The notes: generated by a model not told the origin, from the sequence alone. A DNA stretch of 16,492 nucleotides from an uncultured Clostridia bacterium (GCA_949289625.1 CASEPH010000151.1:1-16492), one strand, 5' to 3'; positions 1 through 7,607 are shown, counted from the first letter of the stretch. Numbers and translations: made by a program.

Positions 1-911
1 GCCTGGAGACCGTTTTCCACCGCCTGCAGCATGGCCCCCAAGGCCACCATGGTTTTTCCAGAACCCACATCGCCCTGGAGCAGCCGGCTCATGGGACGGC
101 CGGAGGAGAGATCCAAGGAGATCTCCTCCAGGGACCGCTGCTGTGCGCCGGTGAGGGAAAAGTCCAGCCGGTCATAGAAACTCTGGGGAATGGGCTTGGG
201 GCAGGGATAGTGGCTTTCCTGGTCTCTGCGGATCCGCAGCAGAGAAAGCCCCATGGTGTAGAGAAAAAATTCCTCAAAGACCAGCCGCCGTCTGGCTTGG
301 GACAGCTGTTCCATGGAGGTGGGGTGGTGGACTTCACGGTATGCGGAGATCACGGGCATCATGGATTGCTGGATAGATTTTGGCAAGATTTCCGGGATCG
401 TTTCCTGATCCATGGCGCGAAAGATCAGCTGCTGAAGAGCTTTAGAGCTCAGTCCTTTGGTGAGAGGGTACACCGGGATGATACACCGAGTGGCCACAGG
501 GGGAGCAGACAAAGGCTCCCAGACGGGATTGCATACCTGGTGACTGTGCTCGTCCCCGGTGAGGGTACCGTAAAAGCAGTAGGTTTCTCCGACCTGCAGA
601 TTGTTGCTGATCCAGGGCTGGTTAAACCAGGTGAGATGAAGCTTGGCAGATTGATCTGCCACAGTACACCGGGTGGTGTTTAGCCCTTTGCGGATATAGG
701 AGGTGCGGGGCTGTGAAACCACCATGGCGGTAAAACAGCGGGGGGTGCCAGGAATCAGACCGGAGATGGGGGAAAACTGGGTGCGATCCTCGTATTGCCG
801 GGGCACGAAGCGGATCAGATCCTCCAGTGTATGGATGCCCAACCGCTCCAAAAGGGAGGCCTTGGTCTCGCCTACGCCCTTTAATACAGTTACGGGATCA
901 GACAGAGCCAA
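1..911 (-). CDS. recG: ATP-dependent DNA helicase RecG, N-terminal part (runs off left edge)
   Basis: RecG is a superfamily 2 helicase that remodels stalled replication forks and branch-migrates Holliday junctions. Translation of the minus strand gives the family's N-terminal helix-hairpin motif (LKGVGETKASLLERLGI, near residues 8-24), then a wedge/OB-fold region (RKGLNTTRCTVADQSAKLHL..., LQVGETYCFYGTL). The helicase core opens with the Q-motif-like FSLTGAQ and a Walker A loop GDVGSGKT at about residues 280-287. The remaining motor motifs lie outside the window. An ATG at 915-917 sits only 2 nt from AGGAGG (920-925). The in-frame TTG at 909-911 has an 8-nt spacer and gives the usual short RecG N-terminus, so I prefer it. 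The gene lies 37-43 bp downstream of the malic enzyme with no obvious terminator between, suggesting co-transcription. The family call is secure; the start is inferred. Confidence 0.93.
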   Translation of the reverse strand, partial: MALSDPVTVLKGVGETKASLLERLGIHTLEDLIRFVPRQYEDRTQFSPISGLIPGTPRCFTAMVVSQPRTSYIRKGLNTTRCTVADQSAKLHLTWFNQPWISNNLQVGETYCFYGTLTGDEHSHQVCNPVWEPLSAPPVATRCIIPVYPLTKGLSSKALQQLIFRAMDQETIPEILPKSIQQSMMPVISAYREVHHPTSMEQLSQARRRLVFEEFFLYTMGLSLLRIRRDQESHYPCPKPIPQSFYDRLDFSLTGAQQRSLEEISLDLSSGRPMSRLLQGDVGSGKTMVALGAMLQAVENGLQ

Positions 912-954
912 GAACATCACCTCCTGAAGTGCAGAGCATGAGAGATTTCAAATA

Positions 955-2127
955 TTAGATGCGGGCTACGCCGGTTTTTCTCGCGGATTCTGCTACAGCC
1001 TTGGCTACTGCTGGGCCCACCCGGGGATCAAAGGCCGGAACAATAATATAGTCCTTGGAAAGCTCCTGGGGAGAAACCAGATCTGCCAAAGCATAGGCGG
1101 CTGCCAGTTTCATTTCGTCGTTGATGTCGCTGGCACGGACGTCGAAGGCGCCACGGAAGATTCCTGGGAAGGCCAGCACATTGTTGATCTGGTTGGGGAA
1201 ATCACTACGGCCGGTTCCCACTACGGCAGCACCTGCGCCAAGGGCCTCCTCCGGCATGATCTCTGGGGTGGGGTTGGCCATGGGGAAGAGGATCGGGTCC
1301 TTTGCCATAGTTTTGACCATGGCTGGGGTCACAGTGCCGGGGGAAGAGACACCAATAAACACGTCGGCACCTTGAATCACGTCGGCCAGGGAACCAGATT
1401 CCCGATTCCGATTGGTAATGGCGGCAATCTCCGCCTTGGCGGGATTGAGATTGTCCCGGCCCTCATAGATGGCACCGGTCCGGTCGCACATAATGACGTT
1501 TTGAAGCCCCATGGAGATCAGCAGCTTGATAATGGCAATACCAGCGGCACCGGCACCGGAGGTAACGACTTTGATTTCCTCCAGCTTCTTGCCCACCACC
1601 TTCAGGGCGTTGAGCATAGCGGAAAGCACCACGATGGCAGTGCCGTGCTGGTCGTCGTGAAAAATGGGAATATCGCAGCATGCCTTCAGCTTCCGTTCAA
1701 TCTCAAAACACCGGGGGGCGGAGATGTCCTCCAGATTGATCCCACCAAAGGATCCGGCCAGAAGAGATACTGCATGGACAAACTCGTCCACATCCTTTGT
1801 GCGGAGGCAAAGGGGAATGGCGTTGACGCCTCCGAAGGCCTTGAACAGGACGCATTTGCCCTCCATGACAGGCATACCCGCTTCGGGACCGATGTCGCCA
1901 AGTCCCAGCACTGCAGTACCGTCGGTGATGACGGCCACCGTATTCCAGCGACCAGTGAGTTCATAGCTTTTGCTGGGATCCTTTTGAATCTCAATGCAGG
2001 GCTGGGCCACACCGGGGGTGTAGGCCAGGGAAAGATCGTCTTTGGAGCGGATCTCCATCTTCGGCACCGTGTCCAATTTACCGTGCCACTGATAGTGCAG
2101 CTTCAGGGATTCTTCAGCATAATTCAT
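955..2127 (-). CDS. NAD(P)-dependent malic enzyme (oxaloacetate-decarboxylating malate dehydrogenase), short form
   Basis: Malic enzyme decarboxylates L-malate to pyruvate and CO2 in the cytosol while reducing NAD(P)+. The 390-aa protein is the short bacterial form without the C-terminal phosphotransacetylase-like domain of MaeB. Visible motifs are SLAYTPGVAQPC (catalytic Tyr36), a metal-binding and Lys region VLGLGDIGP...EGKCVLFKAFGG (Lys91, Lys96), the divalent-metal motif FHDDQHGTAIV (Asp158, Asp159), and the dinucleotide-binding loop GAGAAG at 191-196. The ATG at 2125-2127 has GGAGG 8-9 nt upstream, and the length is complete for the family. It has its own promoter between the rpsT terminator and the start codon. 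Cofactor preference (NAD or NADP) cannot be settled by eye, so no symbol is given. Confidence 0.92.
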   Translation of the reverse strand: MNYAEESLKLHYQWHGKLDTVPKMEIRSKDDLSLAYTPGVAQPCIEIQKDPSKSYELTGRWNTVAVITDGTAVLGLGDIGPEAGMPVMEGKCVLFKAFGGVNAIPLCLRTKDVDEFVHAVSLLAGSFGGINLEDISAPRCFEIERKLKACCDIPIFHDDQHGTAIVVLSAMLNALKVVGKKLEEIKVVTSGAGAAGIAIIKLLISMGLQNVIMCDRTGAIYEGRDNLNPAKAEIAAITNRNRESGSLADVIQGADVFIGVSSPGTVTPAMVKTMAKDPILFPMANPTPEIMPEEALGAGAAVVGTGRSDFPNQINNVLAFPGIFRGAFDVRASDINDEMKLAAAYALADLVSPQELSKDYIIVPAFDPRVGPAVAKAVAESARKTGVARI

Positions 2128-2159
2128 AGGGATAACCTCCGTAATTTGCGTTGCTTTTT

Positions 2160-2188
2160 ATTATACAACATCCCGTGGAAAGGGACAA
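2160..2188 (-). promoter_or_regulatory. Sigma-A promoter of the malic enzyme gene
   Basis: On the minus strand a TTGTCC -35 (2183-2188) lies 17 bp from a perfect TATAAT -10 (2160-2165). The -10 ends about 32 nt before the malic enzyme ATG. The -35 abuts the T-rich tail of the rpsT terminator, so the two transcription units are packed back to back. Confidence 0.7.
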
Positions 2189-2190
2189 GG

Positions 2191-2232
2191 GAAAAACGAC
2201 AAAGTCGCCTCAAATCAAGGATTTGAGGCGAC
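2191..2232 (-). terminator. Rho-independent terminator of rpsT
   Basis: A perfect 13-bp inverted repeat (2204-2216 and 2220-2232) with a 3-nt loop starts 14 nt after the rpsT stop. On the minus strand it is followed by an interrupted T tract (TTTGTCGTTTTT, 2203-2192). This is the expected architecture for terminating rpsT before the malic enzyme promoter. The break in the T tract may allow some read-through. Confidence 0.85.
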
Positions 2233-2245
2233 AAAAATCGCAGGA

Positions 2246-2506
2246 TCAGAGGCTGTTGAGCTTCAGGGCAATGCTGCTCTTCTTGTGAGCGGCATTGTTC
2301 TTGTGGAGGATCCCCTTGCCGACAGACTTGTCGATGGTGGCAACGGCAACCTTGGCAGCGGCAGCAGCAGCTTCCTTATCACCGGCAGCGGCAGCGGCCT
2401 CGAACTTCTTGACGTTGGTCTTGAGCAGAGACTTGGCAGCCTTATTCATCTCGTTCTGAGCCTTGGAAATGAGAACTCTTTTCTTGGCAGATTTAATATT
2501 GGGCAC
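2246..2506 (-). CDS. rpsT: 30S ribosomal protein S20
   Basis: S20 is a primary 16S rRNA-binding protein of the small subunit. The 86-aa product starts (M)PNIKSAKKRVLISKAQNEMNKAAKSLLKTNVKKF and ends AAHKKSSIALKLNSL, the family's all-helical, Lys/Ala-rich pattern at full length. The start is a GTG at 2504-2506, preceded by GGAGGAGG with a 7-nt spacer. A longer reading frame extends upstream to 2623 but crosses this gene's own promoter and lacks a ribosome binding site, so it is not used. The gene has a dedicated promoter and terminator and is therefore monocistronic. The non-ATG start recalls E. coli rpsT, where a weak UUG start takes part in autogenous control. Whether that applies here is inference. 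Confidence 0.96.
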   Translation of the reverse strand: MPNIKSAKKRVLISKAQNEMNKAAKSLLKTNVKKFEAAAAAGDKEAAAAAAKVAVATIDKSVGKGILHKNNAAHKKSSIALKLNSL

Positions 2507-2573
2507 GAAAACACCTCCTCCACATATCATTCTCACGGCATAAATACCGAATCTAACTACCATGCAGAATAAG

Positions 2574-2602
2574 ATTATACAGAGTTTTTGAGGAAAAATC
2601 AA
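2574..2602 (-). promoter_or_regulatory. Sigma-A promoter of rpsT
   Basis: The minus strand shows TTGATT (2597-2602), a 17-bp spacer, and a perfect TATAAT (2574-2579). Predicted transcription starts near 2567, giving a leader of about 60 nt before the GTG. The -35 lies only 25 bp past the pyrG stop, and no clear pyrG terminator is visible between them. Confidence 0.85.
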
Positions 2603-2626
2603 GAGGGAAAATGTATTTTGCAAAAT

Positions 2627-4249
2627 TTATTTTTCGGCGGAGACAGGCTGCTTATGCTGCTTGGCGGCACCCACGAAATCTCGGAACAGGGGATGGGCCC
2701 GGTTGGGCCGAGATTTGAACTCCGGATGGAACTGTACCCCCACAAACCAGGGCTGATCCCGCAGCTCCACGATCTCCACTAGTTTTTCACTGGGGCTCAG
2801 TCCGGCAAGAACCAGGCCTTTGCTGGAAAGCACGTCGCGATAGAGATTGTTGAATTCGTAGCGGTGGCGGTGACGCTCGTAAATTACCGGTTCGCCGTAG
2901 GCTCGGAAGGTGAAGGTGTCCTCGCCCATGATCTTGCAGGCATAGGCACCCAGCCGCATGGTTCCGCCTTTTTCCGTAATATCCCGCTGCTCCGGCATCA
3001 GGTCGATGACAGGAACCGGGGTGTCTGCCAGCTCGCTGGAGTGGGCAGAGGGGAGGCCGGCCACATGCCGGGCAAACTCCACCACTGCCATCTGCATCCC
3101 CAGGCAAATACCGAAGAAGGGGATATGACGCTCCCGGGCATAGCGGATGGAGGAGATCATGCCCTCGATGCCCCGATCGCCAAAGCCGCCGGGGACCAGA
3201 ATACCGTCTACGCCGCCCAGGTGTTCTTCCGCATTTTCGTCGGTGACCTGCTCTGAATCCACCCAGCGGATTACTACCTTTACATCGTTTTCGATGCCGC
3301 CGTGGGTCAGGGCCTCCACCACAGACAGATAGGAGTCGTGGAGCTGCACATATTTTCCCACTAGGGCGATTTCCACGGTTTCTGTGCAGGACTTGGCCCG
3401 GGTTACCATGGCGGTCCACTCTGCTAGATCCACCGCGGGGACACTCAGTCCCAGGCGACGGCATACCACGTTCCCCAGACCCTCCTGTTCCAGCATCAGA
3501 GGTACTTCATATAGAATGGGGGCGTTCAGGTTGGGAATTACAGCATCAGGCTGAATGTTGCAGAAGAGAGAGATTTTCTGCCGTATGTCCTCGGTGATGG
3601 GCTGATCTGCCCGGCAGATGATCACATCGGGCTGGATGCCCAGGGACAGCAGCTCTTTGCAGGAATGCTGGGTGGGCTTACTTTTGAGCTCGTTGGAACC
3701 GGGGATGGACACCACCAGAGAGACGTGGATGTACATGACATCCTCTCGAGGATGTTCCTGGCCCACCTGCCGGATGGCCTCCAGGAAAGGCTGGGATTCA
3801 ATATCACCCACAGTGCCGCCGATCTCTGTAATCACCACATCCGTGGGGGCGGATTTGGCCACCCGATAGATTCGGTCCTTGATTTCGTTGGTGATATGGG
3901 GAATGACCTGAATGGTGCCTCCAAGATAATCTCCATTGCGCTCCCGATTCAGCACGGACCAGTATACCTTGCCGGAGGTCACGGAGGAGTTGACGGTGAG
4001 GTTTTCGTCGGTGAACCGCTCGTAGTGGCCCAAATCCAGGTCCGTTTCCGCGCCGTCATCGGTGACAAAAACTTCTCCGTGCTGAAAAGGACTCATGGTA
4101 CCGGGGTCCACGTTGAGATAGGGATCAAACTTCTGAATGGTTACCTTGAACCCCCGCTGCTTGAGCAGGCGACCAAGACTGGCGGCGGTGATCCCTTTCC
4201 CAAGTCCGGAAACTACGCCGCCTGTGACAAAAATGTATTTCACTGCCAT
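2627..4249 (-). CDS. pyrG: CTP synthase (glutamine hydrolysing)
   Basis: PyrG makes CTP from UTP, ATP and glutamine, the last step of pyrimidine nucleotide synthesis. The full-length 540-aa protein has an N-terminal synthetase domain with the P-loop [10 protein letters not shown] (residues 10-19), followed by the ligands [38 protein letters not shown] and the [11 protein letters not shown] segment. The C-terminal class I glutamine amidotransferase domain has an oxyanion loop (PGGFGDRG), the nucleophile-elbow Cys in FFGICLGMQ, and the His/Glu pair in [11 protein letters not shown]. The ATG at 4247-4249 has a GGAGGG site 6-7 nt upstream. It has its own promoter. The predicted leader is only about 35 nt and lacks the GGGC start and attenuator hairpin of the Bacillus-type pyrG control system. 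Confidence 0.98.
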   Translation of the reverse strand: MAVKYIFVTGGVVSGLGKGITAASLGRLLKQRGFKVTIQKFDPYLNVDPGTMSPFQHGEVFVTDDGAETDLDLGHYERFTDENLTVNSSVTSGKVYWSVLNRERNGDYLGGTIQVIPHITNEIKDRIYRVAKSAPTDVVITEIGGTVGDIESQPFLEAIRQVGQEHPREDVMYIHVSLVVSIPGSNELKSKPTQHSCKELLSLGIQPDVIICRADQPITEDIRQKISLFCNIQPDAVIPNLNAPILYEVPLMLEQEGLGNVVCRRLGLSVPAVDLAEWTAMVTRAKSCTETVEIALVGKYVQLHDSYLSVVEALTHGGIENDVKVVIRWVDSEQVTDENAEEHLGGVDGILVPGGFGDRGIEGMISSIRYARERHIPFFGICLGMQMAVVEFARHVAGLPSAHSSELADTPVPVIDLMPEQRDITEKGGTMRLGAYACKIMGEDTFTFRAYGEPVIYERHRHRYEFNNLYRDVLSSKGLVLAGLSPSEKLVEIVELRDQPWFVGVQFHPEFKSRPNRAHPLFRDFVGAAKQHKQPVSAEK

Positions 4250-4290
4250 ACTATTCCCTCCCGCGTCAGATAAACATCAATAATTAGCTT

Positions 4291-4319
4291 ATTTTACATA
4301 CTTTGCGATTTCCCGTCAA
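4291..4319 (-). promoter_or_regulatory. Sigma-A promoter of pyrG
   Basis: The minus strand carries TTGACG (4314-4319), a 17-bp spacer and TAAAAT (4291-4296). The predicted transcription start is near 4284, about 35 nt before the pyrG ATG. Confidence 0.8.
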
Positions 4320-4337
4320 GGGGAAATTTCGGCTTTC

Positions 4338-4346
4338 TGTGGATAT
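4338..4346 (-). promoter_or_regulatory. DnaA-box-like nonamer (one mismatch)
   Basis: The minus strand reads ATATCCACA, one base from the consensus TTATCCACA. It lies about 20 bp upstream of the pyrG -35. It is a weak site alone and is listed because two more lie nearby. Confidence 0.35.
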
Positions 4347-4506
4347 TTGTGCGATACCTGGGGGAAAACTGGTTGCGTTTATGGGGCGATTTTTGCAGAA
4401 ATGGTGCTTTTCAGCGGAATTATGCAGGAGGATATACAAGGGGTTGTGTCTAAAACGAAAGAAATGGGATGCGGGAAAACCCCCAAACTGCAATGGGTTT
4501 TACACA

Positions 4507-4527
4507 TTATCCACAGAGTTTTCCACA
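4507..4527 (+). promoter_or_regulatory. Two tandem DnaA boxes
   Basis: A perfect TTATCCACA (4507-4515) is followed after 3 bp by TTTTCCACA (4519-4527, one mismatch), in the same orientation. Such close tandem boxes are typical of DnaA-binding regions at oriC, of DnaA-titrating clusters elsewhere, and of DnaA-controlled promoters. No dnaA or dnaN gene is in the window, so a titration or regulatory role is more likely than an origin. This is inference from the motif only. Confidence 0.6.
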
Positions 4528-4622
4528 AAGTCGAAGATTGTCGCAATACAACGGATAATGAATATGATGTTGACATAACCATATTTACAGAGCTGTTTTT
4601 GTGTATTATGCGAAAAATGGGA

Positions 4623-5513
4623 TCAAAATGTCAGATCTGTCAGGTCCTGAAGCTCCAGGTGGGGCTGCAAAGCGGCGTTGATGCCATAGGCCAGAACCCG
4701 GGAGATTTCCCGGACTCGGCGGTCAATGTCGCTGGAGGTGACGATCATGCCGGTGGACACCTGCCTGAGTCGCTGCTCGTCGGCGGTGAGCCCGGCCCGT
4801 TCAAAGAGATCTGCGGCCATGGTAGCGGCGTCGGTGACGGTGGGTACCCCAATGGCGATGACCGGGACCCCAAGGGTGCTTTGATCCAGGGCGCAGCGGG
4901 TGTTGCCGATACCGGAGCCGGGGGTAATGCCGGTATTGGACAGCTGGACCGTGCTGCAGAGCTTGTCCGTATCCCTGGCAGCAATGGCGTCAATGGCGAT
5001 GACAGCGGCAGCCTCGGTCTTTTCCGTCAGGGCCCGGACGGTCTCCGCACTCTCCATGCCTGTGGTGCCCAGTACGCCGGGGACCACTGCCCCCACAGGC
5101 CGGAAGTGCCCAAATTCCCGGGGCATTTTCTTCAGCATGTGTCGGGTGACCAGAATGTGGTCCGCCGTCAGCGGCCCCACCGCGTCCGGCGTGACTTCCC
5201 GGTTGCCCAGTCCTGCTACCAGTACCGGAAGGCTGCCCGGCAGGGACAAAAGCGCCTGAAGGTATTCCGCAATGGTTCGGACAGCTCCTTCAAAGCTCTC
5301 CTTTTCCCGCCGCAGAACGCTGCCCAGTTCCACTGTGATGTAGGTGCCCTTGGGTTTTCCCACGGCTTCCGATGCCGACCTGGTTTTCAGTTCCACCACC
5401 GTGGTGGGGATGCCATGGCGGGACTGCCGCTGAAGCCGGATGCCGTTGGGCAAAGCGTCGTGAGATTCTTCAATAATGCGGGATTCCACCGCCAAATCTG
5501 TGCGAATTTCCAT
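4623..5513 (-). CDS. gpr: GPR endopeptidase (spore germination protease)
   Basis: GPR degrades small acid-soluble spore proteins after germination, freeing DNA and amino acids. It is an atypical aspartic protease that is made in the forespore. The 296-aa protein begins MEIRTDLAVES, matching the mature enzyme's N-terminus. It contains GLGNREVTPDAVGP (Asp110) and AIDAIAAR (Asp175), the two active-site aspartates known from the Bacillus enzyme, plus the conserved STVQLSNTGITPGSGIGN and TLGVPVIAIGVPTV segments. The ATG at 5511-5513 has AGGAGG 7 nt upstream, and an in-frame TGA lies 18 nt upstream, so no longer N-terminus is possible. The propeptide is thus at most 3-4 residues, against about 15 in Bacillus, and the whole protein is about 70 residues shorter. 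It indicates a spore-forming lineage. Confidence 0.95.
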   Translation of the reverse strand: MEIRTDLAVESRIIEESHDALPNGIRLQRQSRHGIPTTVVELKTRSASEAVGKPKGTYITVELGSVLRREKESFEGAVRTIAEYLQALLSLPGSLPVLVAGLGNREVTPDAVGPLTADHILVTRHMLKKMPREFGHFRPVGAVVPGVLGTTGMESAETVRALTEKTEAAAVIAIDAIAARDTDKLCSTVQLSNTGITPGSGIGNTRCALDQSTLGVPVIAIGVPTVTDAATMAADLFERAGLTADEQRLRQVSTGMIVTSSDIDRRVREISRVLAYGINAALQPHLELQDLTDLTF

Positions 5514-5532
5514 AAAATCGCCTCCTGAAAAT

Positions 5533-5562
5533 CAGTATACCCGGATCATGTCCGTTTCACGC
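5533..5562 (-). promoter_or_regulatory. Possible forespore (sigma-F/G-like) promoter of gpr
   Basis: The minus strand has GGGTATACTG (5533-5542), which resembles the sigma-F -10 consensus GGNRANAHTA. It is preceded at exactly 15 bp by GCGTG (5558-5562), a 3-of-5 match to the -35 GYWTA. Bacillus gpr is transcribed by sigma-F and sigma-G, so location and spacing fit, but the -35 is poor. Confidence 0.35.
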
Positions 5563-5575
5563 GGAATACGATCCG
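5542..5575. repeat. Nested inverted repeat between gpr and udp
   Basis: CGGATC (5542-5547) pairs with GATCCG (5570-5575), and inside it TCCG (5551-5554) pairs with CGGA (5562-5565). It sits between the candidate gpr promoter and the udp -35, where an operator for either gene could lie. A T-rich stretch follows on the plus strand, but no plus-strand gene is upstream to terminate. Confidence 0.35.
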
Positions 5576-5586
5576 TTTTCTTTTCA

Positions 5587-5615
5587 TTGCAACCTGTGGG
5601 GAAATGCACTATAAT
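5587..5615 (+). promoter_or_regulatory. Sigma-A promoter of the uridine phosphorylase unit
   Basis: TTGCAA (5587-5592), a 17-bp spacer and a perfect TATAAT (5610-5615) lie 33 nt before the gene start. The expected transcription start is near 5622. Confidence 0.8.
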
Positions 5616-5648
5616 GGATATGAGATAATTTGAGAGGAGGACGTTGCT

Positions 5649-6428
5649 ATGCCTGTTGTCTATTCTCCGGAAGAGGAATTTCATCTGAAGATCAAGCCGG
5701 GAGATGTGGGACGGTATGTACTGCTGCCCGGTGATCCCGGACGTTGTGAGAAGATTGCGGAACGGTTTGACGACTATCATCTGGTGGCCTATAATCGGGA
5801 ATTTAAGATCTACACAGGTACCATCGAAGGGACCCCTGTCAGCGTTTGCTCCACGGGCATCGGCGGTGCATCGGCCTCCATTGCTTTGGAGGAACTGGCC
5901 CATTGCGGCGCCGATACCATGATTCGCGTTGGCTCCAGCGGCGGAATGGATCCGGAGGTGCTGGGCGGCGATATTGTGATTGCCACAGGCGCCATCCGTA
6001 TGGAGGGAACCAGCCGGGAATACGCGCCGATGGAATATCCGGCGGTGGCGGATTTTGATGTGACCCTGGCCCTGCGGGACGCGGCCATTGCCCGGAAAAA
6101 TCGGTATCACCTGGGCGTGGTCCAATGCAAGGATGCCTTTTATGGCCAGCATGACCCGGATTCCATGGCTGTGGGAGATGTGCTGAAAAGCAAGTGGGAG
6201 GCATGGATCAAATGCGGGGCCAAATGCAGCGAAATGGAGTCGGCGGCTCTGTTTATTGCCGGGGCCGTGCGGCGGCTCCGGGTGGGGGCTGTGCTGATGG
6301 TCTTCGCCAACCAAACCCGAAGGGCCATGGGCTTGGAAGATCCCAAATGCTATGATACGACGGAAGCTGTGGCCACGGCGGTGGATGCGGTCCGACTGCT
6401 GATTCGCCGGGACGGAGGGAAGGCATAG
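5649..6428 (+). CDS. udp: Uridine phosphorylase (NP-I nucleoside phosphorylase family)
   Basis: The enzyme cleaves uridine with phosphate to uracil and ribose-1-phosphate in pyrimidine salvage. The 259-aa protein is the usual size for the hexameric NP-I family. Motifs seen are FHL (His12), [13 protein letters not shown] (phosphate-binding loop, 25-37), [17 protein letters not shown] (67-83), RVGSSGG (93-99), [14 protein letters not shown] and the ribose-binding EMESA (195-199). The FANQTRR segment matches uridine phosphorylase better than purine nucleoside phosphorylase. AGGAGG stands 8 nt before the ATG. Its TAG stop shares one base with the GTG of the next gene, implying translational coupling. 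A close NP-I relative with another base preference cannot be fully excluded. Confidence 0.83.
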   Translation: MPVVYSPEEEFHLKIKPGDVGRYVLLPGDPGRCEKIAERFDDYHLVAYNREFKIYTGTIEGTPVSVCSTGIGGASASIALEELAHCGADTMIRVGSSGGMDPEVLGGDIVIATGAIRMEGTSREYAPMEYPAVADFDVTLALRDAAIARKNRYHLGVVQCKDAFYGQHDPDSMAVGDVLKSKWEAWIKCGAKCSEMESAALFIAGAVRRLRVGAVLMVFANQTRRAMGLEDPKCYDTTEAVATAVDAVRLLIRRDGGKA

Positions 6429-7603
6429 TGGAGTACCGGAAGGACAAGTACGGAAATTCGCTTTCCATATTGGGCTACGGCTGCCTGCGCTTCTCCAAAC
6501 GAGGCGCAAGCATTGATCTGGATAAGACGGAGCGGGAACTGATGTCCGCCATTGAGGGCGGCGTCAACTATCTGGACACCGCATATATCTACCCAGGCAG
6601 CGAAGCTGCGGTGGGAAAGATTTTGGAACGGAATCACTGCCGAGACCGGGTATATCTGGCTACCAAGCTGCCCCACTATCTGATGCGTTCTGTGGAAGGG
6701 GCGGAAAAGTGCTTCCAAGAACAGCTGCGACGGCTGCGGACGGACCATGTGGACTACTATCTCATGCATATGCTTACTGACGTAGGGGCTTGGCGGGGGC
6801 TCTGCAAAATGGGCATTGACCGATGGCTTCGGGAAAAGCAGGCTGCAGGGCAGATCGGACAGATCGGGTTTTCTTACCATGGAAACAGCGATATGTTTTG
6901 CCAACTGGTGGACGCCTGGGACTGGGACTTTTGCCAGATCCAGTACAACTATCTGGACGAGCATTCCCAGGCAGGACGGACCGGACTCCAATATGCTGCC
7001 GCCAAGGGACTGCCGGTGATCATTATGGAGCCTTTGCGGGGTGGCCGTCTGGTGCAGGGCCTTTCGCCCAAGGCTCGGGCCCTCTTTGCAGAAACAGGGA
7101 AAAGTCCAGCTCGCTGGGCGCTGCAATGGCTCTGGGCGCAGCCGGAGGTAACGGTGGTTCTTTCGGGAATGAACTCCCTAGACATGGTACAGGAGAATCT
7201 GCAGGGAGCTTCGGAAGCTTCAGAATGGACCATGTCACAAGAGGACTATGACCGGGTGGAGCAAGTTCGGCAGGAGATCCAGAAAAATATGAAGGTTCCC
7301 TGTACAGGCTGCCGCTACTGTATGCCTTGCCCCTTTGGCGTGGACATTCCCGGTTCCTTCCATGCCTACAATATGCGGGCGGCAGAGGGGTGGTTTTCCG
7401 GGATGCGGCAGTATGTCATGTGTACCCTGCTGCGAAGTACCCCCAGCTACGCCTCTATGTGCCATCAATGCGGCAAGTGTGAGCAGCACTGTCCTCAGGG
7501 AATCCCCATTCGGGAAAAGTTGCGGGAAGTGGCAAAAAACATGGAAGGTTTACCGTTCCATGCGGCCAAGCTGGCAAATAAAACATTGAAGCTATGGAAG
7601 TGA
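6428..7603 (+). CDS. Aldo/keto reductase with C-terminal 4Fe-4S ferredoxin-like domain
   Basis: The 391-aa protein joins an aldo/keto reductase TIM barrel to a ferredoxin-like tail. The barrel keeps the catalytic tetrad: Asp50 and Tyr55 in LDTAYIYPGSE, Lys80 in ATKLPHY and His114 in YYLMHML. The tail has two cysteine clusters, CTGCRYCMPCP (Cys292, 295, 298, 301) and CHQCGKCEQHCP (Cys345, 348, 351, 355), suited to two 4Fe-4S centres. Such fusions are common in anaerobes, and most have no known substrate. The start is a GTG at 6428 overlapping the udp stop, with GGAGGG 8 nt upstream. Coupling to uridine phosphorylase suggests a linked role, for example in sugar or carbonyl metabolism, but this is unproven. 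Confidence 0.9.
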   Translation: MEYRKDKYGNSLSILGYGCLRFSKRGASIDLDKTERELMSAIEGGVNYLDTAYIYPGSEAAVGKILERNHCRDRVYLATKLPHYLMRSVEGAEKCFQEQLRRLRTDHVDYYLMHMLTDVGAWRGLCKMGIDRWLREKQAAGQIGQIGFSYHGNSDMFCQLVDAWDWDFCQIQYNYLDEHSQAGRTGLQYAAAKGLPVIIMEPLRGGRLVQGLSPKARALFAETGKSPARWALQWLWAQPEVTVVLSGMNSLDMVQENLQGASEASEWTMSQEDYDRVEQVRQEIQKNMKVPCTGCRYCMPCPFGVDIPGSFHAYNMRAAEGWFSGMRQYVMCTLLRSTPSYASMCHQCGKCEQHCPQGIPIREKLREVAKNMEGLPFHAAKLANKTLKLWK

Positions 7604-7607
7604 TTGG

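Larger units (their letters stand above)
4320..4622. other. Gene-free gap between gpr and pyrG
   Basis: About 300 bp holds no convincing coding region: the short frames that cross it have no good ribosome binding site and no recognisable protein. It contains three DnaA-box-like nonamers (listed separately) and an inverted repeat AAAACCC/GGGTTTT (4476-4482 and 4495-4501, 12-nt loop) that could be a weak gpr terminator on the minus strand. A TTGACA at 4570-4575 has no -10 at proper spacing. The half nearer gpr (4500-4610) is more AT-rich than the genes around it. Confidence 0.5.

Noticed and set aside
2507..2623. N-terminal extension of rpsT to 2623
   Set aside because: It runs through the rpsT promoter (2574-2602). 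The GTG at 2506 has a strong ribosome site and gives the standard S20 N-terminus.
4570..4609. Promoter with TTGACA (4570-4575) and TATTAT (4604-4609)
   Set aside because: The spacer is 28 bp, far too long, no other -10 lies at 16-18 bp, and no plus-strand gene follows.
4347..5528. 393-aa plus-strand reading frame over the gap and gpr
   Set aside because: Most of it is antisense to gpr, which has both active-site motifs. It has no promoter and no ribosome binding site at its start.
4320..5648. Chromosomal origin, suggested by DnaA boxes and the nearby switch in gene direction at 5513/5649
   Set aside because: No dnaA, dnaN, rpmH or other origin gene is present, there are only three boxes, and by eye the plus strand looks G-rich even inside several minus-strand genes on the left, so no clear skew switch is seen. 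A GC-skew plot would decide.
5532..6509. 325-aa minus-strand reading frame over udp
   Set aside because: It is antisense to an enzyme with all its family motifs, and its His/Pro/Arg-rich composition is typical of a shadow frame.
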